A program made the translations under genes and the position numbers. A stretch of DNA of 64,000 nucleotides, from contig CM034315.1 of NCBI GenBank assembly GCA_019925795.1, forward strand, positions 35,284,446 through 35,348,445. The letters run 5' to 3'. The first letter of the stretch is position 1. The number at the start of each line of letters is the position of its first letter. The notes beneath the pieces are model-generated. The model did not search any database, had not been told where the DNA came from, and worked only from the letters and a program-made list of their open reading frames with translations. Below, piece by piece: positions 35,993 to 47,709 of this stretch. This stretch comes from Dendrobium chrysotoxum. Lineage: Eukaryota > Streptophyta > Magnoliopsida > Asparagales > Orchidaceae.

Positions 35993-36705
35993 AAAATTTA
36001 TAATAAACCACTTATTTATGCAAGTATACATGCTGAATCAAGTAATAAAGTGATAAAATAGTGTTAAACCCATAAAGAAGTGTTTTGTTAAATTGCCACC
36101 AAACTACTACTGATTACTCTGAGTGCATGAATTTATCCTTTTGAAATGAAAATTAATATTTTTATGTTCGTGCCACAGAATGAAAATAAAAGTAAAAAAA
36201 AGTTAATACTAATGAGATAAAGTGTTTTAGGCTGTTGCAAGTAAATTACATACCTTTCCTAATGAGACTCTTAATTATAGATGTGCATCCCTAGATCTCT
36301 GTCGAGATTAAAGAGGTGAAAAGAAAGATTATTAATTTTCTTATAGTTTTATTATCTCCATAGAACCTAGAATATTCAAACATCTTATATCTAGGCATGC
36401 TAATATACCATTTCAATATTCATAATTATTCTAGGATTCCTTCGCTGAGGCTATATATCACACTAGATTTTAACTACACACATTGCCATTATATGTATTA
36501 AATAAAGAATAAGAAAAAAAAAAAACATCAATCATTTTATTAAAACATAAGATTCTACATTACTACTTAATATATTCTTTACATCATTAGCCCAAAATAT
36601 AAGAATTAGCCAGACATCGAAAAGATGACAAGCAACTCATATTCATTTTATTCATAGAAGAGAAAAGTATAAGTAGTACGAAGTTTATCACCAGAAAGGA
36701 TCAAA
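35993..36705. repeat. Direct repeat R, copy 1 (probable Gypsy LTR remnant)
   Basis: About 0.7 kb, aligned with copy 2 at 37500-38116 plus 46432-46555. Shared blocks: GAATCAAGTAATAAAGTGAT, CCTAATGAGACTCTTAATT, CATAGAACCTAGAATATTCA and ATTCATTTTATTCAT. Next to the PBS-like motif, it is most simply an old LTR-derived repeat. Confidence 0.7.
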
Positions 36706-37499
36706 ACATATTCTCTACACACCTACTTCCACCACTTTTAGAGTTGATTATACCAACATAGGATAAGATCTTCCAGACGATGTATCTTTTACTTTCCTAG
36801 TATTCCTTAGACTTTACTCTAAGGGCACACTAAGAAAACAAACTAAAAATATAAAATTTTACTCAAGGAACTAAACTTTAAAAATAATAGAATTGAAAAC
36901 TATTTATAATAAGTATAGGATCGAATTCGAGCACCGCAACGCTCAACAAGGTGGCGCTGCGGTAATGAAAAATGAACTAGCACCTCAGTGCTGTAATGTT
37001 GCCTCTACTATTGTGTTGGATAACATGGCATGGTTACTACTAGAATTGGTGCATCTTTTTACTAAATTGACATGGCTCTTAGAAGTTATAACTACTCCAC
37101 TATGATGCCATAAAAAATGAGCGTTATCGCACTTGAAATGACATTTTGGCATAGTGCCATTAAAGAGGCTGGCGCTCCTGTGTGGATTTTTTGAGACACC
37201 CAATGTTGTGGTGTTAATTTTGGATGCAGCAGTGCTTTGATGCACTACGATGCTAACATTTATGATACTGAAGTGCTTGTAAATAGAGAAGGTTAGTGCT
37301 ACAACATTAAAATTAGTGCTTCAGCATTGATTGATATGACATTACAGCGATATTCTTAACGACGCTATCCAACACTTGTAATTTTTGCTTTTTTTGCATC
37401 ATTCATGTATAAACATAACTAAAACACAATTTTTTTACTAAATTTTTAAATAATAACTAAAATACTACATAATTTATACTTATCAAATTTCTTTGATAT
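36706..37499. other. Spacer between the R copies with decayed GCGCT/AGCGC-type motifs
   Basis: Contains many variants of a short motif (GGCGCTGCGGTAATG, GTGCTGTAATGTTG, GGCTGGCGCTCCTG, GTGCTACAACATT), apparently decayed from a GC-rich repeat. The short frames 36893-37105 (+) and 36985-37245 (-) are by-products. Confidence 0.4.
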
Positions 37500-38116
37500 A
37501 AAATTAATGAAGACCCACTAAATAAAGCAGGTATATGTATTGAATCAAGTAAATAAAGTGATAGAGCAAAGTGTCAAACCTATGAGGAAGTGTTCTACTT
37601 AATTATAATTTAACTACTATGGTTTACTTCAAATACATGATTTATCCTACTGAAAGTAAAAAATGTAGTTTTGAAGTTTGTATCACTGAAAGAAAAACTT
37701 ACAAAGAGATATTTTTACTTATAGAAATAAAGTGTTTTGGACTAATAAATGTAAATAACATAGTCTTCCTAATGAGACTCTTAATTTCTAAATGTGCATT
37801 GAGGCATATGCATCTCTAGATCACAATCGACCTTGTAGGGATGAAAAGAAGGGTTTATGACCTTTCTACAGTTTTTCATCTCCATAGAACCTAGAATATT
37901 CAAACATAATATATCTTAGCATGCCAACATCCCATTTCAATACTCCTAATTATTCCAGTATTCAACCATCGAGGCTATACATCAAACTAAATATTAAATA
38001 CACCTATGACTATTATATATATTAAATAAAAATGGTAGATATTGAAAAAACCAATTTATCATTCCAAGCATAAGAGTCTATATTAGTAATTACTATACTT
38101 TTTATATCATTAGCCT
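37500..38116. repeat. Direct repeat R, copy 2, left part
   Basis: See copy 1. Interrupted after AGCCT by element D; continues at 46432. Confidence 0.7.
38112..38116. repeat. Left target-site duplication of element D
   Basis: AGCCT, against AGTCT at 46432-46436. Joining the two sides restores alignment to repeat copy 1 (TTAGCCCAAAAT). Confidence 0.75.
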
Positions 38117-39385
38117 TGATATATCATCAAAAAAACTTTCTTGATCAGGAATGAATCTCGAGGCAAAATCAAGTTGGAAACTTCCAAAATTAAATCCAGG
38201 ATTATCTGAACTCTGATTTCAGCAAACTTATAGTCAAACTGAACGTCTCAAAAAGATAAACCCAATGGCACCAAATTTGAATCAATCCAAGCCCAAATGA
38301 GTGCAAAGCAGAGACTGGAAGCACATTTGGAAAGTTTAAACTATAAATTGGATGACCTAATGGTTTCTAAATGTGACATGCTTCTAGTTGAATTGAGCGG
38401 CTTGATGAGACAAATCCAACGAGCCTAGGATTTTTAAATTCTGACATCATTAAGGAACTCAAATCCTTAATAAATAGTCCATAATCAAGGGAATCAATAT
38501 CAGCCATTCATCAAAAATACTCCCAACCTACACTTGTTCTTCTCACAATTTACTAGTCATGCCACTCCCCAAAAATTATAAATAGACCCCCCATTCTCTA
38601 TAAAAGGGGGAGGGAACAGAGAAGGGAGAAGGAGAGGGAGAAGAAAGAGAAATCTGATATCTCCCTTGCCACCAAGCTCCTGCTTGAACACCGCCTAGAC
38701 TTCTGTCGAACCACTTGCAGCCGTCGAATTTTCTCCTAACAACCGCGCATTGCTGAACTTCCATCAGACTTCTGCCCGATGCCACCTCCATTCATCATTA
38801 GACATCTGCCCGTTGCCATACTTCCGCACATCATTGGATTTCTATCCATCCTTAAACTTTTGCTGGAGCACCGCCCGTGGCCGGACTTCAATCGGACTTC
38901 TGCCCTACATCAGGCTTCCGTCCATCGATGGGCTTTCGCCCATCACTATACTTATTCCTAACACTACACTTTCATCCATCGCCAGACTTTTGACCATCAT
39001 TGTACTTCCCCCTATCGACAGACTTCTGTTTGTCATCAGATAGATGCCAGACTTACGCCTAACCACCAATCGACGTAGGATTTTTGCTCGACCATCAAAT
39101 ATCACTGAACATCTATCCGATATGATTTATCTATAATTTTCAACCCAACAGTTGACTTGTTTAATCTTATCATCCTTAATTTCAAGTATGAGCTAGTCAC
39201 TTGTAATCTATTCAAATACTAGTGAAATCATTTCAACTAGGGTTGCCCCATGATTTTTTCCTTCAAGGTTTTCTATGTAAAAATTTTGGTATTTCTTTCT
39301 TCTCTATTTGTGGGCTAGATACTCGTGCAATGTTAATACATGAATTTTTTGTATTTTATCATCGTGAATACTCTAGCTCGGAATA
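38117..39385 (+). repeat. 5' LTR of element D
   Basis: 1269 bp, starts TGATATATCATC and ends TCGGAATA (expected CA). The middle (38690-39120) is a degenerate array of about 25-30-bp units with GGACTTCTGCCCGAC/CATCGCCGGACTTC cores. Confidence 0.85.
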
Positions 39386-39405
39386 GTTTGGCACCATCTA
39401 TGAGA
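39386..39405 (+). promoter_or_regulatory. Primer binding site region of element D
   Basis: GTTTGGCACCATCTATGAG at the LTR end resembles the TTTGGCGCCATCTGTGGGAA-type site used by plant Tat/Gypsy elements, with transitions. Confidence 0.6.
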
Positions 39406-40040
39406 AATCTCAATCCCACTATCCTAAGCACTAATTTAATGACAAACAGGTGTAGCAATCATAACCTTGGAGCCTCTCACTCCAACTCACACCAATATGA
39501 AAATAAGGCCATAAACTAGGGATGTCAGGCACTAGCCTTTTTTTTACCCCGATAGGCGAAACCCTGCCGGGGAAGGGACATCATGACCATCACTGGAAGA
39601 TCGCATCCAAAAAATGAAGGAATCTTAGAATGAGATCCTTCAACTTCTATGAGAGACCCAACAACCAATACTAGCACCACAAGAAGAAGTTCTTCTCCCT
39701 CAAAATCCACCACTAGCGAAAGGTGTTCAACTTGAACATCTTCATACAAATAATCCTCTTCCTTAGTCAAGGGGTCACCCAGAACACAGCAAGACATCAA
39801 CCTTGTTTATACCACTAGCTCACCACATCCTTCTCGCCTAGTTGGCTAGCCGTCATTCCTCCAGACATCCTAGAGGACTTTGCCTGACAACACGTTATTG
39901 AGCTCCAATGTAATGTATTACATTATGAACTACAATAATTGGTTCAAGAAGAGTTCTCCATGATAGGCGGAAGACATCAATCGCTTAATTACTTTCAATG
40001 ATTTTGATTTAGATGGAATAATGACCCACTTATGATTAGT
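39406..40040 (+). other. gag region of element D, not readable
   Basis: gag is expected between the PBS and protease, but only about 0.6 kb remains and no gag motif is readable in any frame. It is probably deleted or heavily mutated. Confidence 0.4.
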
Positions 40041-43000
40041 GCAAGGATTAGCGACCCGTGTTATAACATCAAGAGGATCTTGGTCGACAATGGAGCTTGA
40101 TGGATGTCCTATTTTACTCCATTTTTCTTAACATGGGCCTAGCTACAGAGAAACTCTAGCCCACCGTAGGTCCATTGTATGGGTTTGATAATCAACCTGT
40201 ATGGATGGAAGGAATAATCAGCCTCCCTATCATACTTGAAGAATTTCCCCAACCAGCTACACATTCTATCTAGTTCATTATAGTAAAGTCAGAATTAGAT
40301 TATAACACTATCTTTGAAAGGCCACTCCAGTCGATCTTTGAGATTATTACCTCCATCCCTCGCTTTAAACTAATTTCTTACACGGGTGGGGGTCAGTATA
40401 GTACGCGAACATCAATAAGTAGTGAAATCATGCTATCTTAGACAGGCTCAACCACGCCCATCAATTACCATAAGTATTGAGGATTTTGATCTTTAGAATG
40501 AGGACATTCCTCAGAGGGCTTCCCCCATGAGAACCGTGCTTGTATCTCTCTATCCGATGAGCACCCTTCAAGAATGGTGTAGATTAGATCATTACTCTTC
40601 TAAGAAGAGAAGAAAAAGTACGTAGAGTTTCTACATAAAAATCAAGATATTTTTGCATGGATTCAAGGTGATATGCTTGGAATTGATCTTAAAGTAATCA
40701 TGCACTCTCTCAAAGTAAACCCAACGTGTAAGCCAATTATCCAGAAGAAATAAAATTTTGCACCATATTGCCATCAAGCAATCGAGCATAAAGTTAATAA
40801 ACTTTGGGAGGCTAGATTTATACGAGAAGTACACTATCCCACTTGGTTAGCAAATGTCATTATGGTACGAAAAGATGGAGGAGCTTCGAGAATGTGTATA
40901 GACTATATAGACCTCAATAAAGCCTATGCAAAGGATAGTTTTTTCCTTCCTCGTATCGACCAGTTGGCCGATACCACCTCTGGACATCAAATATTGGGCT
41001 TCATAGATGCCTACTTCGGTTACAATCAAATAAAGATGAATCTTGTAGATGAGGAGGCAATGACTTTTTGGACAAACAAGGGGTTATATTATTATCTAGT
41101 CATTCCATTCGGGCTCAAAAATGTCAAAGTCAAATATCAGTGCCTCTTGAATAAGGTTTTCAAAGACCTTATTGGGAGCACTATTGAAGTATATGTTAAT
41201 GGCATGTTAGTGAAAAGCCTTAAAAAATCCCAATATATATCTGACTAAAAACAATGCTTCCTTCTTTCATGATGCTACAACATGCGATTCAACCCTACCA
41301 AGTGTACTTTTAGAGTCACTTCAAGAATGTTCTTAGGGTTCATAGTAACCCACCAAGGGATTGAGGCCAATCTTGAGAAAATTAAGGCACCAAGAGATAT
41401 GGTGCCCCCGAGGAATATCAAGGAAGTCCAGAGACTGAATGGAAGGATTGCATTGTTATCTCATTTTTTGGTTCGTTAAGGGGATAAATATCTACCCTTC
41501 TTCAAGATACTCAAAGGTGCTTATAGCTCAGGATTCTAATGGACTGATGAATATTAAGAAGCCTTCTAATAGTTATGAAAGTAGTTGGCATCTCTGCCAC
41601 TACTTTCTAAATAAATAGAAGGAGAAAAATTATACCTGTATCTAGCTATTTTTACCTATTCTATTAGTTCCGTATTGGTCTGAGAAGAGAATGTTGCACA
41701 ACGTCCTATTTTTATGTTAGTAAAATTTTATCTAAAATAGATAGATGTTATCCACTAACTGATAAAATAGTATTGTGTTAGTTTACTTAGCCAAAAAGCT
41801 ACGCCCATACTTTTAGGCCCATATAATTGGGGTTTATATAAATCCACCATTGAAAAATATCCTTCAAAAGCAAAAGGCAACTAGTAAATTAATCAAGTGG
41901 TCGGTGGAGCTAGGAGAATTTGACATCCATTACTTGCCTATGCCTAATATAAAGTCTCAGGTATTGGTAGATTTTATGGTCGAGTGTACCATTCCCTTCT
42001 CTAATAAACCACTGGCTACTTCTCATGTGTCGATGGAGCTTCTGGGTGTTTTAGAATATGTGCTAAAATTTTGTTGATCTCCCCACAATAAATTACCCTT
42101 GAATATGGACTTCGACTGAAGTTCTCTGTAACAAACAACATTGCTAAATATAAGGCCCTTATTATCGGATTAAGGATGACAATCAACTATAAAGTATAAA
42201 ACTTGGTGGTGCACACTGATTCATAATTGGTCACCTCTCAAGTGGAGGGAGAGTTTGACACCCATAACTCGCAGCTGGCCTAATACTGCAAGTTAGTGAA
42301 GTCACTTTTTAGCCCATATAAGAAAGTATCAAATCATCCATGTCCTTCAGGAGTAGAATGCACGAGCACATGCTCTCTCCAAACTTGCTATATCTACAAC
42401 TAGTGACATCTTCAAGAGAAAGTGTATCGAGGATATTCACTTCTCGAGTATCTAATGTCCGTGGGTTATATAATTGATAGATGAACCAAGAGAGGCTTCT
42501 TGGATTGATCCCATCTTATCCTTCTTACAAGAAGGTGAGCTTCCTAAACATCCAATAACTGCAATGCAACTTTGGAGGCAGATAACAAACTTTACTATTA
42601 TTAGTAGAGAGTTATACAAATGAGCATTTGCGATACAATACCTCAAGTGCCTCCCACCTTTAGAGGCCGATTATGCGCTTTGAGAAGTTCATTAACATAT
42701 ATACAGAGAGTATCTTGAGGGAAGGGCATTAGCCTATAAGAATATAAAACAGGGATTTTACTGGCCCACAAGGAAGCAAGATGCTCTAGAATTTACACAA
42801 AAGTGCATTAACTACCAATTGCATTCCAATCTCACTCATTCACCTACCACAGAACTTTCATCATCATAAAGCCCCTGGCCTTTTGCCCAAGGGGGTCGAT
42901 ATAATGGGGTAATTTCCCATAGCTACGGGATAATGGAAATTTATCATCTTGGCCATGGATTGCTTTACCAAATGAGCAGAAGATAAACCTCTTGAAAAAA

Positions 43001-43700
43001 TCATGAAAGTCAATGCCAAATAATTCCTATGGAAGAATATAATGCATTTTTGGTATTCCAACAAAAATTATCACTAATAATGGAACTCAATTCACCGGAA
43101 AGATCTTTATGACAGTTTATAAAGATCTTCATATTCAACTGGTGCATACGACCATAGCTCATCCTCAGGAAAATAGATAAACGGAAGTCACAAATCAAAT
43201 TATATTAAAAGGATTGAAGACACATCTGGGGAAGGCTGTGGGGCAATGGGTTGATGAAGTCTTAAATGTCCTTTAGGCTTATCGTACCACTGTTAGAACT
43301 TCAACTGGAGAAACTCCATACAATCTCTAATTTAACATAGAAGCTATCATTCTAGTCGATATTGGAGTCCCAAGCTATAGAGTTTAAACTTTTGACTTTA
43401 ATAGTAATGAGGAGAAGCTCATAAATAACTTACATTTTTTTCTATAAGTAAGAGATGTGGCAAAACTTAGAGTTGCTGCATACCATCAAAGAATTGCCCA
43501 TCACTATAATTGAAGAATGAAACCTTGATGTATTTTGATTGGAGACTTAGTTCTGTGTAGTATCGAGGCAGCAGGAAAAGGCCCTCAACACAATAAACTC
43601 TCTCCCCTCTGGGAAGGTCCTTACTTGGTGGTAGCTTGGTCAAGCCCAAGATTTTCAAGTTGAAGGATGTTGAGGGAAAGATGCTTTCTCGAACATAGAA
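40041..43700 (+). pseudogene. pol: Element D pol: protease, RT, two RNase H regions, integrase (broken)
   Basis: Protease remnant RILVDNGA near 40075. RT at 40640-41480: KLWEARFIREVHYPTWLANV, VRKDGGASRMCIDYIDLNKA, IDAYFGYNQIKM, then EVYVNGMLVKSL, where the (F/Y)VDD box is changed to YVNG, losing both Asp. Thumb/connection: NPTKCTFRVTSRMFLGFIV. RNase H near 41850 (KLIKWSVELGEFDIHYLPMP). A second RNase H-like stretch at 42080-42330 (NNIAKYKALIIGL, HTDS). Integrase at 42650-43700 (LEGRALAYKNIKQGFYWPTR, KCINYQ). Many stops and shifts. Confidence 0.85.
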
Positions 43701-43739
43701 TATAGAGAATCTTTGTAAGTACTATTAATAGAATATAAT

Positions 43740-44950
43740 AGTTTTACTTATTTTAGTCACTACACATCATCAATGTTAAGTGTTCTGTATCCCTTATATT
43801 GTTTATGTTGATTATAACCTCTGTATTCTTAAGTTATATCAGGAAAGTCTAGTATTGTTTAATACAGTGAAACTTTATTCACTCGTTTATTTACATTACC
43901 TTCTTCTTCAAGTAAGATTATAATGATAATTTCACACATGTTGTGGACTCTAATCTTAAAATCCCTTATTTAAGAAATATGTAATCTTTATTGCATCTCA
44001 ATCACTGGATGACCAACCTCAAGATAATTCAATCTAACCTATTTCACATAGGTTAAAATGCATCAAATAATGCTTCGATTAGCAACCTCAAATAGGTCAA
44101 ACATCATAGGTAGATGTCAATTAAATCTTAAAATCTTTGATTCGAGACATACGTAATCTTTATTGCATCTCAGTCACTAGATGACCAATCCCAAGGGGAT
44201 TAGATCCGACCTCTTCCACATAAGTTAACAAAAGCATCAAATGATGCTTTGACTAACAATCTCAGATAGGTTAAACATCCTAGATGGGTGTAAATTAAAT
44301 CTTAAAGTCCTTAATTTAATAAATACATATATATCCACTTCCTCCACCATTAGCCCATGACTCCACCTTCACCACTACCTCCACCATAGGCCCACAACTT
44401 CATGGCCTACATTTATGAATATGGGTATGATTGGGCGGGCTAGAGGTCATGGCCTAAGCGAGCTGCAAACATGGCCTAGATGGGCCTCATGCCCACCCCA
44501 GGTGAACTAGTAGGCCAACGGGCCAGATGGGCCAAGCAGGCCAATAGGGCCAGGTAGGTTAGATGGGCTAGGTGAGTCGGCAGGTTAGTGGGCCGGTTCA
44601 ATAGCCAATTTGAGCCTAGACCCAATTTTTGGCCAAACCATTTTTCAACATTCTAGACTCAATTTTAGCACTTTCAAAATCCATCAAAGCCTCTATAGTC
44701 AATTTCGAATATTTTTAAAGTTTTGAAATGTAATTTCTTAACTTTTTTTACCCTAATTGATGCTCCAACTTCAGGACATGCTTAATTTATAATTAAGGGT
44801 AGTTTACTTAGTTCTCAGCCTTGAGGGGAGGTATGCGTTGACATCTAGAGAGTGGTCGTGCTGTGTAATCACCTAAAAGTTATGATTTTGTAATTCAAAC
44901 AAATTGAAATGCTCCAACATGTATTTTTAGACTCGGTAAGCTTTAACGTG
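43740..44950 (+). other. 3' untranslated region of element D
   Basis: Contains a 172-bp tandem repeat (GTAATCTTTATTGCATCTCA at 43981 and 44153) and a GGGCC-rich array (GGGCCAGATGGGCCAAGCAG and variants, about 44440-44610). Its end matches the 3' UTR of element G (GAGGGGA.. CTAGAGAGTGGT). Confidence 0.7.
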
Positions 44951-44970
44951 TCAAAAAATAGGGGATCAAC
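44951..44970 (+). promoter_or_regulatory. Polypurine tract of element D
   Basis: TCAAAAAATAGGGGATCAAC directly before the 3' LTR; the Tat-type G-run PPT. Confidence 0.65.
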
Positions 44971-46431
44971 TAATATATCATCAAAAAATTATCTTAATTA
45001 GGCACGAATCTTGATGCAAAATTAAGTTGGAAATTTTCAAAATTAAATCCAGGACCATCTGAACTCTTATTTCATCAAACTTATATTCAAACTAAATGTC
45101 TCAAAAAGATGAACCCAATGACACCAAATTCGACTCAATCCGATCCCAAACATTTGCAAATCAAACACCCAAATCACATTTGGAAAGTTTAAACTATAAA
45201 TTAGATGACCAAATGGTTTCTAAACATGACATGCTTATAATTAAATCGAGTATATCAACAAGATGAATCCAATGAGCCAAAGATTATTGAATTTTAACAT
45301 CATTAAGGCACTCAAATCCTTGATAAAAAGTCTATAATCAAGGGAATCAATATCAGCCATTCATCCAAAACACTCCCAACCTACCCTTGATCTTCTCACT
45401 ATTTGCTAGCCATGCCACTCCCTAAAAACTATAAATAGACCCCCCTATTCCTCATAAAAGGGGGAGGGAAAAGAGAATAGAGAAGGAAGAGAAATCTAAG
45501 ATCTCTCTTGCCACCAAGCTCCTCCTTGACCACCACCTAGACTTCTACAGGACCATCGACCGCCCGACTTCCCTGGACCACCGCCCATCACCGAACTTCT
45601 GTCGGGCTTCTGACCGATGTTAGACTTCCATCTATCATCAGGCTTCCTCCCTTCGTTGTACTTCCACCCATTGTTAGATTTTTGCCTGTCATCGGACTTC
45701 TGCCGAACCACTGCTCGTTATTGGACTTAGGTCGGACTTCTTCCCAACGCCAGACTTCCATTTACCGCCAAACTTTTGCCTGACCACTTCTCATCGCTGG
45801 ACTTTTGTCCGACTTATGCCCGACCCCAGACATCTGTCCATCATCGAACTTCCACCCATTTCCATACTTTCACACATCATTAGATTTCTGCCCATTATCG
45901 AACTTCTATCGGACCATCATCCATCATCGAACTTCCGTCAAACTTCTACCAGACGTCGGAATTCTATCCATCACTAGACTTCCACCCATCATCGTACTTC
46001 TGTCTGACACTAAACTTCTGTCCATCATCAGGCTTTTTCCTGTCATCATACTTCCTCCCATCACTAGACTTCTGTCCATCGTCAAATTGATTCCAGACTT
46101 CTACCTAGTCACCAATCTACATAAAATTTCTACCCAACCATAGAATATCATTAGACTTTCATTCGTTCTTTATTTATTACTTGTTTTTAACCTGACGGTT
46201 GACTTGTGTAATCTAATCATCCTCAATTTCATGGATAAACCAGTCACTTGCAATCTATTTAAATACTAGTGAAGCATTTCAACTAGGCGTGGCCCATGAT
46301 TTTTCCCTTAGGGTTTTTCACGTAAACATTTTGGTACTTCTTTTTCCTCTATTTGTGTGCTAGATACTCATGCAATGCTAAGATATGAAGTTTTTCATAC
46401 TCTACCGTTGTGAATACTCTAGCCTGCAGCA
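44971..46431 (+). repeat. 3' LTR of element D
   Basis: 1461 bp, starts TAATATATCATC (TG mutated to TA) and ends GCAGCA. It is 192 bp longer than the 5' LTR because the GGACTTCTG-type array (45530-46140) is expanded. Confidence 0.85.
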
Positions 46432-46555
46432 AGTCTAAAACTAGAGATTTAGCTAGACATGAAAGATACAACAAATAAATTCATTTTTTATTTTATTCAT
46501 TAAAAGAAAATATATAAGAGTAGTAAGAAAATTATTACCCGGAAGAATTAAATGA
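46432..46555. repeat. Direct repeat R, copy 2, right part
   Basis: Starts with the right D duplication AGTCT (46432-46436) and continues the alignment to 36592-36705 (AAAACTAGAG.., TTAGCTAGACATGAAAG). Confidence 0.65.
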
Positions 46556-46646
46556 TCTTTTCCATACTCATTCTTCCTCCATCAAGGATCAAATTTCAAA
46601 ATTCAAATTTGCATATATTAGGTAAGTTAGATTCAATATATTTGAA

Positions 46647-46664
46647 GGTGGGCATTTGCCCACC
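46647..46664. repeat. Short perfect palindrome
   Basis: GGTGGGCATTTGCCCACC: 8-bp stem with a 2-nt centre. Could form a hairpin; followed by CTGAG. Confidence 0.6.
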
Positions 46665-46728
46665 CTGAGTAAACCGTGGGTCCTCCCTGGATTTAGTAAA
46701 TCTCTCGATTTGGCGGATTTATAAATTT

Positions 46729-46950
46729 ATGGACAATGATATTTATGAGCTTGCGAGCGAGCTTGTTCCTGTAGTGAAGAAAGGAGGAGGCAAAGGTTGC
46801 CTATGCAACGAGCTAGCTCCAATCATGACTTCCGATCTGACACCTTCAAAGGAGGCAAAGCAGCGGGTGAGCTCCCGTCGTGCGAAGCACACACATCACG
46901 CAAAGCTGAAGCAGCCACAAAGAAATGGCAATAACGACGAGAAAAAGTGA
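46729..46950 (+). CDS. Unrecognised 73-codon frame
   Basis: Not recognised. It begins MDNDIYELASELVPVVKKGG and ends in a basic tail (SSRRAKHTHHAKLKQPQRNG). It is GC-richer than its surroundings and lies 1 kb upstream of the proteasome exon. Its size and the lack of a homologue that I know make a gene fragment or chance frame more likely than a complete gene. Confidence 0.25.
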   Translation: MDNDIYELASELVPVVKKGGGKGCLCNELAPIMTSDLTPSKEAKQRVSSRRAKHTHHAKLKQPQRNGNNDEKK

Positions 46951-47192
46951 TGAAGCACATGATATGAGGAAATGCCCCTATATGACCTACATAATATTGC
47001 CAAATATTTTTTTTGAGATTTACTAAAATTTATTATATGTCATACTAAAATCTTCTAAAATTATTAAATCTGAATTTAGGGTTCATAACTACTTCTCTTA
47101 CTACAGGACGCTTACCTAGCCAACACTTAGATCCGGCTCTACCCAAACTTTTTTGGTTCACCCCAACATTACCCACTTGTCCGACTGTTGCT

Positions 47193-47350
47193 AAGCAAAA
47201 GCGATTCCCGTAGTAGCTACGAGCGAAATGGGAGTAGCCTAAACCGTGAAAACGGGGTTATAGGAGAGCAATACAAGCGTCATGCTGCTAAGCGAAGCGG
47301 CGAAGTGCTGCACCCTAGATGGCGAGAGTCCAGTAGCCGAAAGCATCACT
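47193..47350 (+). pseudogene. rrn26: Mitochondrial 26S rRNA fragment in nuclear DNA
   Basis: About 158 bp matching plant mitochondrial large-subunit rRNA: GCGATTCCCGTAGTAGCTAC, CCTAAACCGTGAAAACGGGG, GGAGAGCAATACAAGCGTC, ACCCTAGATGGCGAGAGTCC, AGTAGCCGAAAGCATCACT. A few substitutions from the usual sequence (TAAGCGAAGCGGCGAAG). It ends abruptly at the plastid piece that follows. Confidence 0.85.
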
Positions 47351-47353
47351 GGT

Positions 47354-47479
47354 CTTCCACCGCGAGAGGGTCTGATTGGGATTGTTTGAGCAATTCATGT
47401 AATCGTTGACCTCTTACCAATTGATTCTGAATAGCTTTATCTAAATCAGAAGTAAATTGTGCAAAGGCTTCTAATTCTA
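47354..47479 (-). pseudogene. atpA: Plastid atpA-like fragment (C-terminal coding part)
   Basis: The minus strand reads VELEAFAQFTSDLDKAIQNQ then LVRGQRLHELLKQSQSDPLA, matching the plastid ATP synthase alpha subunit C-terminal region (E-L-E-A-F-A-Q-F ... R-E-L-L-K-Q-S-Q). It joins rrn26 at about 47351. It could have come directly from the plastid or by way of a plastid insert in the mitochondrial genome. Confidence 0.82.
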
Positions 47480-47525
47480 CAAAGGATTTATTAAATCCTC
47501 GTAAAGTTAAATACTGTTGCCCAAA

Positions 47526-47709
47526 CAGCCCCTACGATTTTCGTCAGTGCAATTCCATTTTCTTGGCCGACACTGCAGCGTTCGACGGTGCTGAAAGATC
47601 GCAGATCCACCTCTCAAGCGAATCCTCCGCTACCGAGTCTTGATAAAGTTCGAGAGTAGAGGAGGCTGATAACCGTTCGTGTTAGAAGTAAGCGGAATCA
47701 GAGGAAAGG
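47526..47709 (+). promoter_or_regulatory. 5' UTR / proximal promoter region of the proteasome gene
   Basis: About 180 bp between the organelle-derived DNA and the start codon, moderately GC-rich, with CCACCTCTCAAGCG and CTCCGCTACCGAG. No clear TATA box is seen; the organelle fragments fall where a core promoter or upstream region would be. Confidence 0.45.

Larger units (their letters stand above)
38117..46431 (+). mobile_element. Gypsy element D, Tat lineage, complete but inactive
   Basis: LTRs at 38117-39385 and 44971-46431, a PBS-like motif, decayed pol, long 3' UTR, PPT and a 5-bp duplication. Pol order is protease, RT, RNase H, a second RNase H-like region, integrase. The tandem RNase H arrangement and RT phrasing (DYIDLNKAYAKDSF, SYVVIPFGLKNV-like) point to the Tat group. 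Many stops, and the catalytic RT box is lost. Confidence 0.88.

Noticed and set aside
46647..46664. Helitron 3' end (hairpin near a CTRR terminus)
   Set aside because: The bases after the stem read CTGAG, not CTRR followed by T at an insertion site, and no Helitron 5' TC end or Rep/helicase text was seen.
47193..47350. Functional rRNA gene
   Set aside because: Only a short fragment of mitochondrial 26S rRNA, with substitutions, and cut at an atpA piece.
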